A stretch of 64,000 nucleotides of DNA from Apodospora peruviana. Its lineage: Eukaryota > Ascomycota > Sordariomycetes > Sordariales > Lasiosphaeriaceae. A model generated the notes under the pieces. That model saw nothing but the letters and a program-made list of their open reading frames with translations, was not told where the DNA came from and did no database searches. Position numbers and translations under genes: made by a program. This document shows positions 10,173 through 22,546 of this stretch, piece by piece. The stretch lies in assembly GCA_033439685.1 (NCBI GenBank), contig JAUEDM010000001.1, positions 2,914,001 through 2,978,000 on the forward strand, in the 5' to 3' direction. The number at the start of each line of letters is the position of its first letter. Within the stretch, counting starts at the first letter, position 1.

Positions 10173-13100
10173 ATCCACAACATCTTGCGACCTCTCACCG
10201 TCGTCAAGAGTGGACAAGTGTTTTTTTTTTCTAGCATACTGATTGTCACGGGGTTGAATCTCGCTTTTGATATTTTACCTTTCTACTTTTACTACTCTTT
10301 GGTCCAATAACTCAGGGCACTGGTATGGGGTGTATGGGTATGGATTTTCTTTTGACAGTTACATGATACCACCTTTCTACACCATTGTTCACACGGCTAC
10401 TTCATTCACATACATAAGATTTAGTTTGAAGTATTTACTGAAATGGGTGATATATCCTGATAATATTATCTTTTATTTGGAGGAGTATCTCGACGAGTCA
10501 TATCATTGCTTCGAGGTAACTTCCATCGACCACAGTCCTCCTCTTCGATTGAGTGACGGAGGTGAGACGTAGATGTAAGGGCCGCTCTTCTGGACATGTT
10601 ACATAAGGCCCATGGGAAGAGACAACATGTATCATGACCAAAGGTACTCTTCAGCCGTTTCTCGTATCTCCCACCTCAGAGATCTCTCAAATCTCTCATG
10701 ATGAGAGACATCAACCCAACCGATCGTGTTTGGTTGGCCTCAAATACCACGCAAAAAGAAGTTTGAGCCAAGAGAGCTATAAATTGCGGGCCTATCACGA
10801 TGGTGGTGAACAGTGAGCAACTTCAAGTGAATGGAGGCTTGGTTCTCTGACGTCGCCCTCTCGGGTACTTCCCTTCCCGAAAGTTTCCAGTGGAGCACCT
10901 AGTCAGCTCAGTATCATCTGAAAGAAATATCGGGAAATTATTTCCCCAGTTTGCGAGATGCGATTGCAAATATTTTCGTGTGTTGTTCATGCCGTCTATC
11001 AAATCAAAGACCGATGATGGACCAACAAGAAAAAGCAAAGTGACTCGCTAACTAGCTACCTCACTAGCTGGCTGACACGTATGTAGTGGAGTTGATAGCT
11101 TCAATCTTTTCAGCTATTTTTATTTTCCCCCTTGTCTGTAAACATTTACGGACAGAAAGTTGATATTTTCATCATGTCCCAATCAGTGTTATTGGCATTG
11201 ATCACGATTTAGACGACGCATATGTATGTACAGGGAGGGAAACCAACGTATCATCCATCCTACACTAACAGCCGCCCCGTCGCCTGAACGCAAAAAATTA
11301 AAAAGACAAACTCGAGACAAAATAAGATGACGATCTCTCTCTCACTCTCTCAGCTGGAAAAAAAAACCAACTGCCGGTATAAGCCTTATCTGATCTCAAC
11401 AAAACAAGGCATAGAGAAGCCACACCAAAGTAAGGTGTGTGTGTGGGGTGGTGTAAGTCCGCCGTACCGCGCGCCGCAATAGGGCTTGCTCACCCCCCTG
11501 TCCGCGCGCCTAGAAATCAAAGAGGTGCCCTTCTCAGCTCTTCGCTCAAAGGGGAGATTACCGTAGGTGAAGCTACGCCGAGCGCTCCGAGCTCGGGGAA
11601 GAAAGGGTTGGGTTTGGTGTCACACTGAAGGACCTAACATGCAAGGTTGACGCGTGAGGTGGTGTGCGCAAGTTACGACATCATCAATCACCGATCTGCT
11701 CGGATCATCAGACAGACCCCAGTTCAGTTCAGTGGACATTGGCAACAATCAATTGAGAAGAATTAGTAACCTATTGTATTCAGTGTGTTTATTTAGGGAG
11801 TCGATATCATGACTTAGGGTCGGCACTATTGGCATCTAACACAGTATAACGATTGTTAGTAGACCTTTTTTAGAACATAAACTAAGATAGCTAGGTAGTG
11901 TTAGATGGTCAATGTCACATCACGGAAAAGTCAGTCAGTCAGTCTATAGTTAGGTACCTTATTAGTTATCTACGCAATTACTACCAGGTAATTAGCACGG
12001 TAGTGATTACGGATTATGTACGTGGGCATTGACCCCTTGTCTCTGAGTGCGTGCCCAGGGTTCTGTATCCGGACTCAACACCAAAGATGAAATCGCACTT
12101 GCTAGGCCTGCTTGCTTTCTTGCTTGCGTGCTGTGTTGTGCTGTGCCTCTCTGCACCGATCCCTCCCAATCGATCTAGCATCTGGCTCGGTCAAAAAACT
12201 GATATCCGTACGTGCCACGAAAGAGCAGGATATGGGGAAAAGCATGCAATCTTGCGGCGTTCTAGGTACGGTACGTACCCTATCTACCCAACCCAACCCT
12301 GCCAAGTGCTGGGAGTCGTCATTTTGTACGGAATAAATGTGTGGGGTTGGGTTAGGTAGGCACGTGGTAGGGGAGAGAGCTCCGAGCGTTGGCGTAGCTA
12401 AGATTGGAATGAGAGAGTGTGTGAAATCACCACTTCTGCTTGTTCTTTTCGGAGCTTTTTCTCGGGTACGGATTGTACAGATCATGTCCGAATTCTGGAC
12501 GTCATTTTAGACTTACCAAGAGGAGAAACGCTAAGGCTATACATGGTTGTGACGCGACGTAATGTGAAAAAAGACTGATATCTTGTCGTCTTGTACGAAA
12601 TAGGGCAGTCTGGTAAATAGGGCAGGCGTAGGTAAGCGAGATGGTTAGAAAGATATATCGACAGTAAATACTTCCAGCACTGTAATATAATCTCTCTCAA
12701 AGTGCATCAATGAGATAAGCATTTCGCTACGATCTTCCAGTGTCTCATCAACAGGCCCAGGGCCTGCGATGGCAAGATGCGATGTAACGAGTTCGCAAGG
12801 CATGCGGGAATTCCGCGTAGGAGGCTCTTTGTCTCGTTTACAAATCCCGCAATGTGCAACGTCGCCGCATCGTCGGCTTCTGTTGGCCGTATCCAAAGGA
12901 GGCAGGATTCTAGAACGATGTCTCGGGAGCGAGGGGATGGGGCACCCGGATCCCGGGAAGGCATCGCGCTCCTAGAATTTAATTCTTTATTGCAAGTCCT
13001 GACCACTCGGCCACACTTGCCAATAACACAAGCTCAATGACGGTAGAAGCTTGGCTCCGTAAGCTCGAGTTTGGACAAAGCAGACACAGATAGTGGCGCC

Positions 13101-16100
13101 TTTGGGACCATCCACAGCTCAACTCGGCTTTGACGACTCGACTGGCCAGTCTGCGTTGACTGTTAGCGATCACTTCTTGTCCACATCCGAAAGGTCTGGA
13201 ACGTTTTGACTCGGGTGGCCACCATGCGGACACTGTTTCTCTCATGCACCGCCGGTGCAAGCTCGGATATCTGTCGAGATTCCGGTTTCGGTCAAATTGA
13301 TAGGACAAACAAGAGAAAGAGTTTTTCGTCGTAGAGACGTGGTCTGCAAAAAGATCCCTGGCCAAAACCGGGCCGACCACCGATTTTGCCAGATAATAAC
13401 TTGTCTGTGGTATAGCAGCTAAGGGGGCTTAATACGGCGAGAGTGACTTATCGCAGCATTCTGGCTAAAAAGGAGATCAAACACTAAACAAACCTGGTCC
13501 TTGTGTGTGACGGTCCACTGCACCTTGCTTGAGTGTAATGTGGAATAAGTCGAGCACCCAGAAACACTCCCAGGGCTCCTTTCGGGGCCTGTATGTGCAA
13601 GTTGGGATTCCGAGAATGGACGATTATTGCCTCAGGTGGTTCCACTGGGAGAATAAAAGTTTTTTCTTCTAAAGACTTGGCACTCCATGATAGATTGGGC
13701 TCTCTCCATGTTCGCTGCTTGATTGCCGTCGTGCCTGACAATGCGCCATCGGCCCCTGGTCTCCTCGATCTGCCACATGTCCGAGGATAACTCATCCGAA
13801 GACCCGAGACCTGGAATCATGTCCCAAGGACGTGCGGGTAATGCGACTCGAGAGAACGATAGCCCACTGTCGAACGATGGGACGTTTTGATAAGATTTTG
13901 GAGAAGCGGGCCGACTGCGGGACCGTTCGTGATGTTGTTATTAAAGATGACGGGAGGTTGCACCCAAGCAAAGACACTGCAGTGTTCCACACAGGTCCCG
14001 ACACTATCGCGCCGTTGAGATCTTGAGGATCCCGTCAGGGCCATGTCACGGGCTGACAGGGCTCCCGTGGCCCCCCAAAACCCACCTCAGTGGGCAGCGC
14101 GGCAATCTGGCAGGGCTGAACGGAAGAAGCCGCCAGTGAGACGGATGGCCGTTGGGGTTGGGGGTTCGAGTAGTGGTAGGTTTGAAGCTTGGAGTTTGAA
14201 TTGCTTCACTCTGTATAAATCTTGAAGCTTGGGCTGAAGAGGAACCACTGACACCAACATGACGAGGTGCGACAGCTCGAGCATCACACGTATCGAATTG
14301 GTCAACGCTTGAAATTAGTCGAAAAGCTCCTTACCTGTTCAACATACCTTGGCAAGGAAGCAAGGTAAGTAGGTACCTTGGTTCGTCAAATCAGGGATTT
14401 GGATATAGGCGCGAGAGCTAGGTGCGTCATTCGTATTTTGACTCGTTGCTAAAGTCTTGAGCTTTATTTTTTCCACAACTGCCAGTGGACTTGCGTAGGC
14501 TGAATTACCGCGCAGATGCGAGGACTGCCCAACGGTTGCAGATAGATATCAAGATGGCTCCAGATCATGCTGGTGACTGCCGGTGCCGCCGTTGCTTGCC
14601 TGCTTTGTGACTTCCACTCCAGGTCTCTCGCGACGAGGAAGAAAGAGCGGATGGTACGATGTGTGGGGTGGAAAGGCGACAAGATGACCGACAAAGCGAC
14701 AGAAGGCGCTATGGCCAGTGTTTTAATCTATCCAAGACCGACTTGAGAACAGCCATGGTCGGGTTGAAAGCGTTTGCACGTGCGGAAGCGCAGTTGAAAC
14801 TTGACCGTTGAGGTCGCTGCAGCTTCCCTCAGCAGGTCCGTCAGAGCAAGGTCGATCCTGGACTCTGCAGTCGCTAATGGGCGCTATGTTTCAACCCCAA
14901 AGTCTTCAACTCTCAAGCTGATGGCACCATCCAATCGTATGACGAGGACGCCGATGTACACGACGCCAGTTGGCAACCGCATTGGACGTACTTTTGGTTG
15001 GAGTCGTTAGTCGCTTCCATGTTGCGTCCATTGCCAGGCAGCCGTGTGAGAATTTTTTTGACAACCAAGGATTGGATCTTTACGGACCGAACGAAACAGG
15101 AAAGAGAGGTCCATGTGCAGACGCAGTCTATCAGCTTGCAAAGGAAGCCAGAGTCCACTAGAAATCGGATTGCGACCAAATATCTGCAGACGGGAAATGC
15201 CCAAAACGGCAGTCGTCGATGACGATCTCCACTGTTTGTGAAGTTTGTGGGGTGGACGGGTTAGATGGACCTTCTCTTCCTGGACTCTTATCGCTTTCGC
15301 TGGATGTCAAGTTCATCTGAACTTTATGAATTGTCAGATCGTCTGTGCAGTACGTCAGGCAGATGCTATCATCAGATGGGTGATGGATCAAGGAAGGAGG
15401 TTGCCCGAAGGGGCTCAACCAGTTCAGATTTCAGAAGCTGCTTGCACTGTGCAGCCGGGTGCATATTGCCAATGGAGAACTTGCCCTCAATGTGAGTTTG
15501 ATCGTCCCAAGTCAACAATAGTTGGCCGATCTGAACCTCTGATTGGTCCTAGGAACTACAGATTACGGAGAAGCCCTTTAGCAAGAATTGCAAATACCTT
15601 ACCTACTCGATCCTCTATCGACGACAGGATCTGTCTCCTGGCGGAGATCAATCCAACTGATCGAGCCCAGATGATGGGTGGAAGGTCAACGAGCAACAAC
15701 ACACACACGCATGGACAGATCTGGTTCATCTCAACTCAGTTTCTACCTCCATCCCGGCCTGCCATGTCTGACACGTGCTGGGTTAACTCGTGCTGGGGAA
15801 GGCAGCCCATGGTCTCCCATGAACATCATCTCGGACCGCGCCCGGCTGGTCCATTGTGGTGGGTGTCGGTGTAGGTCTTGTTACACATCCCAAGGGTTCT
15901 CCATGACGTGAGGGAGATCGCATGAGGGCCCGATACCTTCCAAACAACCCTGGCATGGCCATCACAGATCTGAGATCTCAGTGTGAACTGCACGTCTCCG
16001 CACGCGTACGGATAGGTAGGTACGTACAACGTGCCTCCGGACTGGGTATTCATCACTTGCAACTCGCCCCAAGGAATCAGCGCGCTGGATTAGGGACTCG

Positions 16101-18779
16101 ATCCGGATTTTCCATATATCTCGACCTCCAACGCCCTATGTGGTTCAATTGTTGTTGTTCACCGGCTGCGGCCTTCCCGCGAGCCGAGAGACCGGCAGTC
16201 GAACCCCGGCCAGGTCTTTCAACCCTCCGCGGCGAGCTCCTAGAAAGCCCCCAGAGCCATTACCACCCCCAACCCCAGAATGATGTGCAGTATCGGCAGC
16301 GTTGCATCATCAAAGGAGGGAAGCAAGACATCAGAGCTTAGTCTAGCCGGCATTTTACCACCCTCCTGGCTATGTTGGACTGATAACATTGTCTTCAGCA
16401 TCGCTCTGCATGCCGAATAGCCAATATTGACATTGATACGGCAACAGTTCGTCGCACTGCAGACATGAGAAACAAGACATGCTTGGCACGCACTCGGAGA
16501 GTTGACCAATGTCGTGATCCGGTCCCTTTCTCCAGCTTCGATATCGAGCTTGCTATCCTACTCCTCATCTGGACCCCGAGTCTGGACGGGCTGGAGCAGC
16601 TATTGCCGGCTTGGGTCTGGCCTTTCCAGCTGCAAGGTACCCGATCATTTCATACCTGCAAGTCTTTTTCCATTCGTCAACGAACAGCCAATCCAGCCAA
16701 ACCGGCGGACCATCCGCATTATTTGCAGTACGAGGCTCTTTTGTTGCCAGCTCTTACACCTGTGTGCTCTCAAAGCTCCCGCATCTGAAGCTAGTAAGCT
16801 AGTGTGGCTTACAGCTTTGCTTGAAGTTGTTAGAGCAGGTTGAACCGTTGACGTCGATCATGTTCTGGAAGCTCTCTGCTACCTACCCTTGCAAGATTTC
16901 CCTGCGTCGGCATGCGGTCAACTTCGCAAGTTCGGCTCTCCCTCGGGCAGGCCGCGAGGTCTTCCATTTGGCCTGAATGGATAGCGTAGGGTCTTGCAAA
17001 ATTTCCATCACTTGCTGGTGGAAAAAATATTAACAACCAGACTCCGAAAGAAATCAATACTCGACGCGTCTTTGGATAATAAGATGACCCAGTTACCTGT
17101 GTACGAGGTACACACTTGTCCACTGAAGTTGGTACCTGGCAGGTCGCGCAACTGGTGGCTTTGTCGAGGCGCTTGGCCAAAATGGGGAGGACAACCAGGA
17201 CAGGGATTTCTGCTCAACGGCGCTGGACCTATGAGATCTATGATGCGTGATCCTGAACAATTATTAGCCAGGGATTAGCGGACTTGCTAGGCCGCAGCAA
17301 GGGGTGCCTTTCTTTGACAAGCCCACCATCTTGAGAATGTTCCCTAAAGCACCGTGACAAGATCAAAGGATCGAGACCGGCTCTCGGACTCGCCCTGTTT
17401 TCTTCTGTCATTACCCAAAGGATACATATTGGGCGCCGCAGTCACCCCATGACAGTGAGATTCAGGGACCTGTTCGTGACCTTGGCACTGGACGAACGCC
17501 ACCTCCCCTGTGCAGCTGTGCACCAGGGACTCGAAAAGCATTCCATCCGGGCTTCTTGATCGCCTTCCGTGCCGAATTTCGCAAAGTCCCAAGATCCGAT
17601 CATCTCCATGGGGTCTCTTCCCGGCCGAATGCCACCCTTCGGTGCATGACGATTACCACACTGAACAAGGGTCTGACTATCTAGGAGCTATGCCCGTTTG
17701 CCTATTGTCTCGCTCGTGCTTTCCTGCTCTTGTGGGGACAAAGAATGATGGTGCAGTGGAGGGGGCATGATGGGCAGCTCGATCTGCGATAAGAGAGCTG
17801 CCTCAGCCCAAGTATATCCGGCCAACCATACGATGCCGTACCTGGGGCGACTGGTACTGAGGGTCGGATTGCTAGGTACCCGGCCGCAGTAGCCGGCGAC
17901 CACTTTGACTTGCAAGTGGTAGATGCGGTACACGCTGGGTATATTGGGAAGAATGGGTCATAGAACAGGTACAAGCTACAGTACCTGCGCCGACAGGGGT
18001 TGAATGTAGCGCCATGCCAGTTGCATATCGATACCTCCCAGGTCGGTTAATCATGTTGAATGAGTGGTAATAAGGGTCGCCGTGGAAGCAATGGAAGCAA
18101 ATCCGCTTTTCTTTCCGGAGAGCCATTGCCTAGGGTGGGGGAGGAGTGTTTCAGCCTTTGGCAATGATGGGAGGATGAATTGCCCTGGGCCAAATCCCCA
18201 ATAGCAACAGCCATTTTTCCAAGTTAGCTTAGGCATTGGGGATGTGTTTTGGTCGAGGTGGGCTCCCTCGCCTGGATCAGCGGGCAGCGGACAGACATTG
18301 ATGTGAAGCCGAGCGGGTCATGATTGACGTAGAGCCTTCTGAAGGATGGACGTTTTCAATGGAGGACTCAAACGAGACGAGACGAGACGAAAAAAAAAAA
18401 GGTAAATCTCCGAACTTTGGCGGTTGATGGTTCCTGTCTCCATGACATGGCGACCCAACCAGCCATCAAACCACGAAACAATGCTTGAAGTGGGTTTGCA
18501 GGTGGCAGCATTGCAGCATTGCAGCGACTGGCAATTACAATCCTGTCCTTTCCTGGGTAATCCGTATTTTGGCATTTTGGCTAGATTGAGATTGGAGTGC
18601 GCCTTCCACGTCCGGCTGCTCATCATGGGCCGTTGTGTGTCTCGGGTCCGCGACTGCCTGTCAGTGCTAATTGCCATTGCCTGCGAAGAATAAAGAGAGC
18701 AGCTAACTAAGGTAATTCTAACTAATTCTCCCCGTACCTACCTTACCCTTTAAGCCTACCTCGCCTTTTTAATATGCGT
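10173..18779. other. Gene-poor region of about 8.6 kb
   Basis: I see no exon chain with conserved protein features on either strand. Open frames are short and overlap in all frames without domain character. Short KpnI-like words (GGTACC, AGGTAGGTAC) recur near 14,345-14,375, 16,010-16,030 and 17,870-17,880. The reverse strand near 12,930-13,023 carries a tRNA-like A-box. Nothing else can be supported; non-coding RNAs or decayed repeats cannot be excluded by eye. Confidence 0.5.
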
Positions 18780-21008
18780 TCCTTCCTTTAATTGATATGA
18801 CGACCATTGTCTTTGCCCGGTCTTGCCACTTCTCGGACCAACCCTGTTCGCAGCCAATTACTATACCTGACCTCGACTAATAAACCATCTCATCTCTCGC
18901 TCGCTCACACCTACGGGCACTCGCTCGCCCGTTCTCTTATAATCCAGGGCCACGTCCACCCCAACCACCGCCCGTCGAGGTCTCCGTCGTTCCACTTGCG
19001 AATTGCATCTGGGACCCGCGTCGGACCCTGGACTGAGGCCCTTCCCTTCGCATTGTCAACCGAATCGACCGTGTCCTTGGGTCCCTGGGGTAAGGATAGC
19101 ACGTCGACCGGTCAGAAGAGAACAAGACACCATCATCAGGTCAAGGGTCAGCATAGGGAAAACAGAAGAGAAAGAAAGGAGACAACACGTCAGAGACGAC
19201 CAAAAGATCACTACCGCACCCCAGACATACTTTCGTCGCCTTCGCCGCAAGCCTACCGTGGAGACTGGATTGCGCCGCCAGCCTAGCAACACATACACAC
19301 ACACCACCTTTGGGATCTCGGTATCATCTGGACCGTTTCTAGCGCGCGAACCAGCTTCCCCGTCCCTACTGATCGATCAGTGGCCGCCTTGGCATCCCGC
19401 TGGTAACACGGACAAGCCATACCCGTCGTCACCCTGTGTCAAGCTACCAGGGCCGTCGAGTCTTCTCTTGTCAAAGGAAAGCAAATCCTGAGAAGAGAGG
19501 AAACGACCGAGCCCATATTAGTGGCCGAACCACTGACCGGAACATACATACTGGCTGTTTATTTCTGTCCTGCATTTCAGCAGTGATAACGCGCCGTAAA
19601 CAGGACTCGTACCTGAGCGACACATATTTCCATGCTGTTTGGTTTGGAGCTCGACATCAGATCAAACTCCTGTCATCCCACCATTCTGCAGCGTATTAGC
19701 CGAATGCCAAAAGTCGGTTGAAAAGAGGGTCACTTAACTCACCTGCGTTGCGCGGCTCCTCTCCATGCCAGTGTGCTGTCACTTACACAGTAGACCCATC
19801 GGCCTCAACCCCTTCTGCACACCACTCCAACGCCCCCAAAGCAAACAACACAACACCCCACGTCCCCAAAACATAAACACACCAGTCGAATACATTGACA
19901 TTTCACGCTCACTTACAACTTCGCGTCCGACGGTCCCGATCTTGATCTCGTCGCTGCCGTTCGAGCGTGCAGGCCAGACCACTGACAGCCACCGGAAGGT
20001 CGTACAGAAGATTCCAAAAACAGCAACTCAACTGCGGGATCCCCTGTCCAGTCCGCCCACTTTCGAACCATACCTCTATCAGGTACATACAAAATTTGGG
20101 GTGCGAGCCGTGTCTCTTCAACACGGCCTACCAAACTTTTCCTCTGGGTTGCGGTTCCATTCCAACCAGCCCTCGATTCGTTTCGTTCGTGCACTGCAGG
20201 AATCTCTCCACACTGCAGCCAGCTGGCACTTGTTAACCCCCCCGGCATCCGGCCGCTTCTCGACCAAGCTCTCACCCACCTGGACCTGGAACGGACCTGG
20301 ACCTGGATCTTTCAAGCACATACGCACACACATATTCCCGTCAGTCACTCACACGCAGGCTCTGGCGCACCCTTATACAGCTATACTCGGGTTCACATAT
20401 AGCCCGAGCTCCTCCTGCTTGCCGTGTCGAACCCTTGCAGGGAGCTGCCGCTGTCGTTGCCGCTGCCACGGCTCTTGCCTGGCCGAACAGAACCGAAGGG
20501 GTGTATTTTAGTCGCCAGTCATATTGCTTGGATCCTCCTCATCCCAGGTGCCGCAAAACCACAAGTCGCCCATAGTCTTCATTGGCTCTTTCGTCGCTCG
20601 CTACCTGCCCTCTGTCCCGTTTGCCTCCTGTCGCCTTCTAAAGCAGTGCTACTGCCTCCATCACCGTTATATCTCGATTCAGACGACTCCCTCTATGATC
20701 TTCTGGTCCCGAACACCAAGCCAGCCTCTCCACGAATCGGCCCAACTCCCATTGTCGGTGAACAAAGGATCGACCACTTAACCAAAGACCTTGGACCATG
20801 CCATAGGAGACTGCTGCTAAAACATCAGCAATAACGACTGTAGTGGATAGCTTGCCATAGTAGCATATCTGGAACTTAATCGACCAAGGCTCCGGACCCG
20901 CAGTAATATCCATCACCCGCTTGCCACCCTCTTCTGTCCTCAGGTGCTGAAATCGGACCCCGGTTTTATCCTGTTCATCTCACGCACAACCAAGAGCAGG
21001 ACTCGTTC
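18780..21008 (+). promoter_or_regulatory. Probable promoter and long pyrimidine-rich leader of the Zn2Cys6 gene
   Basis: The 2.2 kb before the ATG at 21009 is C- and T-rich on the plus strand, with many CTC, CAC and TCC words. Several ATG-started frames occur, none with domain character. Such composition is common in transcribed leaders of fungal regulatory genes. I infer a long 5' untranslated region with possible upstream reading frames. The transcription start and any leader introns cannot be placed. Confidence 0.4.
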
Positions 21009-22546
21009 ATGGCAGTCGTTGCTCCGCCACCTTTCAAATCGAACCGGGATATCTGGGGATCTGGCGACTCCGTTATATATCCTGTCGTGTCACCAGTGCC
21101 CATGACAGATATAATGTCCTATCAGTATCCGCCGCCTCCAAACGGCGCCGACATGGATCTTCCGCCGTCTGGGTATCTTCCCAACTATTCCGTCCCACCG
21201 CAGGCGTCATCCGGAATGGACATGAGACCGAGTCCGGACTCGGGTATCCCGTCCAGGGAACGTTCCGATTCCTTTTCCAAGTCGATGAAGTTGAAGCGGA
21301 CCATATCGGAACCCACTGTCGGCCCGCCCCAGTCACAGCAACCCACAACGCCACAACAATCGACCACGGCCGAACAGAACGCACTTGCCCAAGAAAAGAG
21401 GAGAAATAAACTGGGTTACCATCGCACATCGGTCGCATGCGGTAAGTTTTCCACTGGAAATCTCGACATCAACCAGTCCACACTTGGGACTGGGGCTTAA
21501 GCTGACTCGACATAGGACACTGTCGTCGACGAAAGATTAGGTGCATGCCATCGCCAAACGACGTCCAGGGGCGTTGTATGCAGTGCATCAGGCTCAAGAA
21601 GGAATGCAGTTTCTACCCAGTAGACCAGCCGCCACCTCCAGATACGAGACAAAAATCGGCTTCCCGATCTTCGGTCGGACCTAAGATCGCCTCGGCTTCC
21701 TCATCGCCAGCGATGCAGACCGGAATTCCCTCGGACATCCACGTGCAACCGCCATATCCCCAACTGACGATGCCGGGCATCCAGAATATGCCGCCACCCA
21801 TGAAGCCCCTTGGGACGGAAAGTTACCCTCCTGACTCCAAGGGTAAGTTTAGAGTCCCTCCCCTGAAGGAACTCGCTCGCCGCGTCGGGGGCCAGCCTGC
21901 TGAGATCAAAAAAGGACCACCGAGCGCCTCGAGCAACAGACCATACGAATACGGCCACCACGGCATGACCAACTGGATGTCAGATACCAGCCCAAGCTCG
22001 TCGAAGCCGAGTGATTTGAGTGCGAGCTGGAGATCATATCCGGCGGAATCGCCAATCACACCGGCTTTCTCGCCCTATACTCCGCACGCCCCGCCACCAT
22101 CAGCCAGCTGGTCGTCCGAGTCCTCATCAAGAGATGATGCTACATGGCCGTCGTATCCACCACCTCCCCGATCTCTGTCCTTCGGCGGGGAGAGCCACCA
22201 GCAATACCCCTCGGTCTCGCAGATGAGCGGCCACTCGAGCCGCCCTTACGACCGCAAGTCGAGCACCATGTCTGCCGACATGTACCCGCCACCGATTGCA
22301 ACGACCATTCCAGGAATCGAAACCGTTCCGGGGACGTCAATGGAGCACCAAATTTCGCTCTCAGCCGGCGCCATCCCTCCGTCGAACTATGGATCGTGGC
22401 AGCCGTCATATTCGTATTCGAAGCCCACTGACAGCTACGGAGGAGGATGGTATGGGGAAGCCGGAGCTCAGCAACACCTTGGATCGGGGGAGCCACACCC
22501 ATCAGAACATCCGCATTCTGGATCCAGCATGTATTATGAGCGATAA
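21009..22546 (+). CDS. Zn(II)2Cys6 fungal transcription factor
   Basis: Exons 21009-21441 and 21516-22546 give 487 residues; the 74-nt intron is GT-AG, phase 1, with a GCTGAC branch-like site. The intron falls inside the DNA-binding motif. After splicing the cluster reads C144-x2-C147-x6-C154-x10-C165-x2-C168-x6-C175, with the basic run RRRKIRC typical of Gal4-type binuclear zinc clusters. The motif sits in the middle, between a Pro/Ser/Gln-rich N-terminus and a long Pro/Ser/Tyr-rich C-terminus that could be disordered activation regions. No fungal-specific middle homology domain is seen. It should act in the nucleus on promoter DNA. Target genes and ortholog name are unknown to me. Confidence 0.9.

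Noticed and set aside
11561..11582. CCGTAGGTGAAGC resembles the 3' end of 18S rRNA
   Set aside because: Only about 12 bases agree; neither flank matches rRNA, so it is taken as chance.
16150..16235. GGGGTTCGACT on the minus strand looked like a tRNA T-arm
   Set aside because: The expected G53-C61 pair is broken and no D-arm or anticodon arm lies upstream.
19003..20511. Open frames of 160-250 codons upstream of the Zn2Cys6 gene
   Set aside because: They are rich in Ser/Pro/His/Thr from pyrimidine-rich DNA and lack domain character; better explained as leader.
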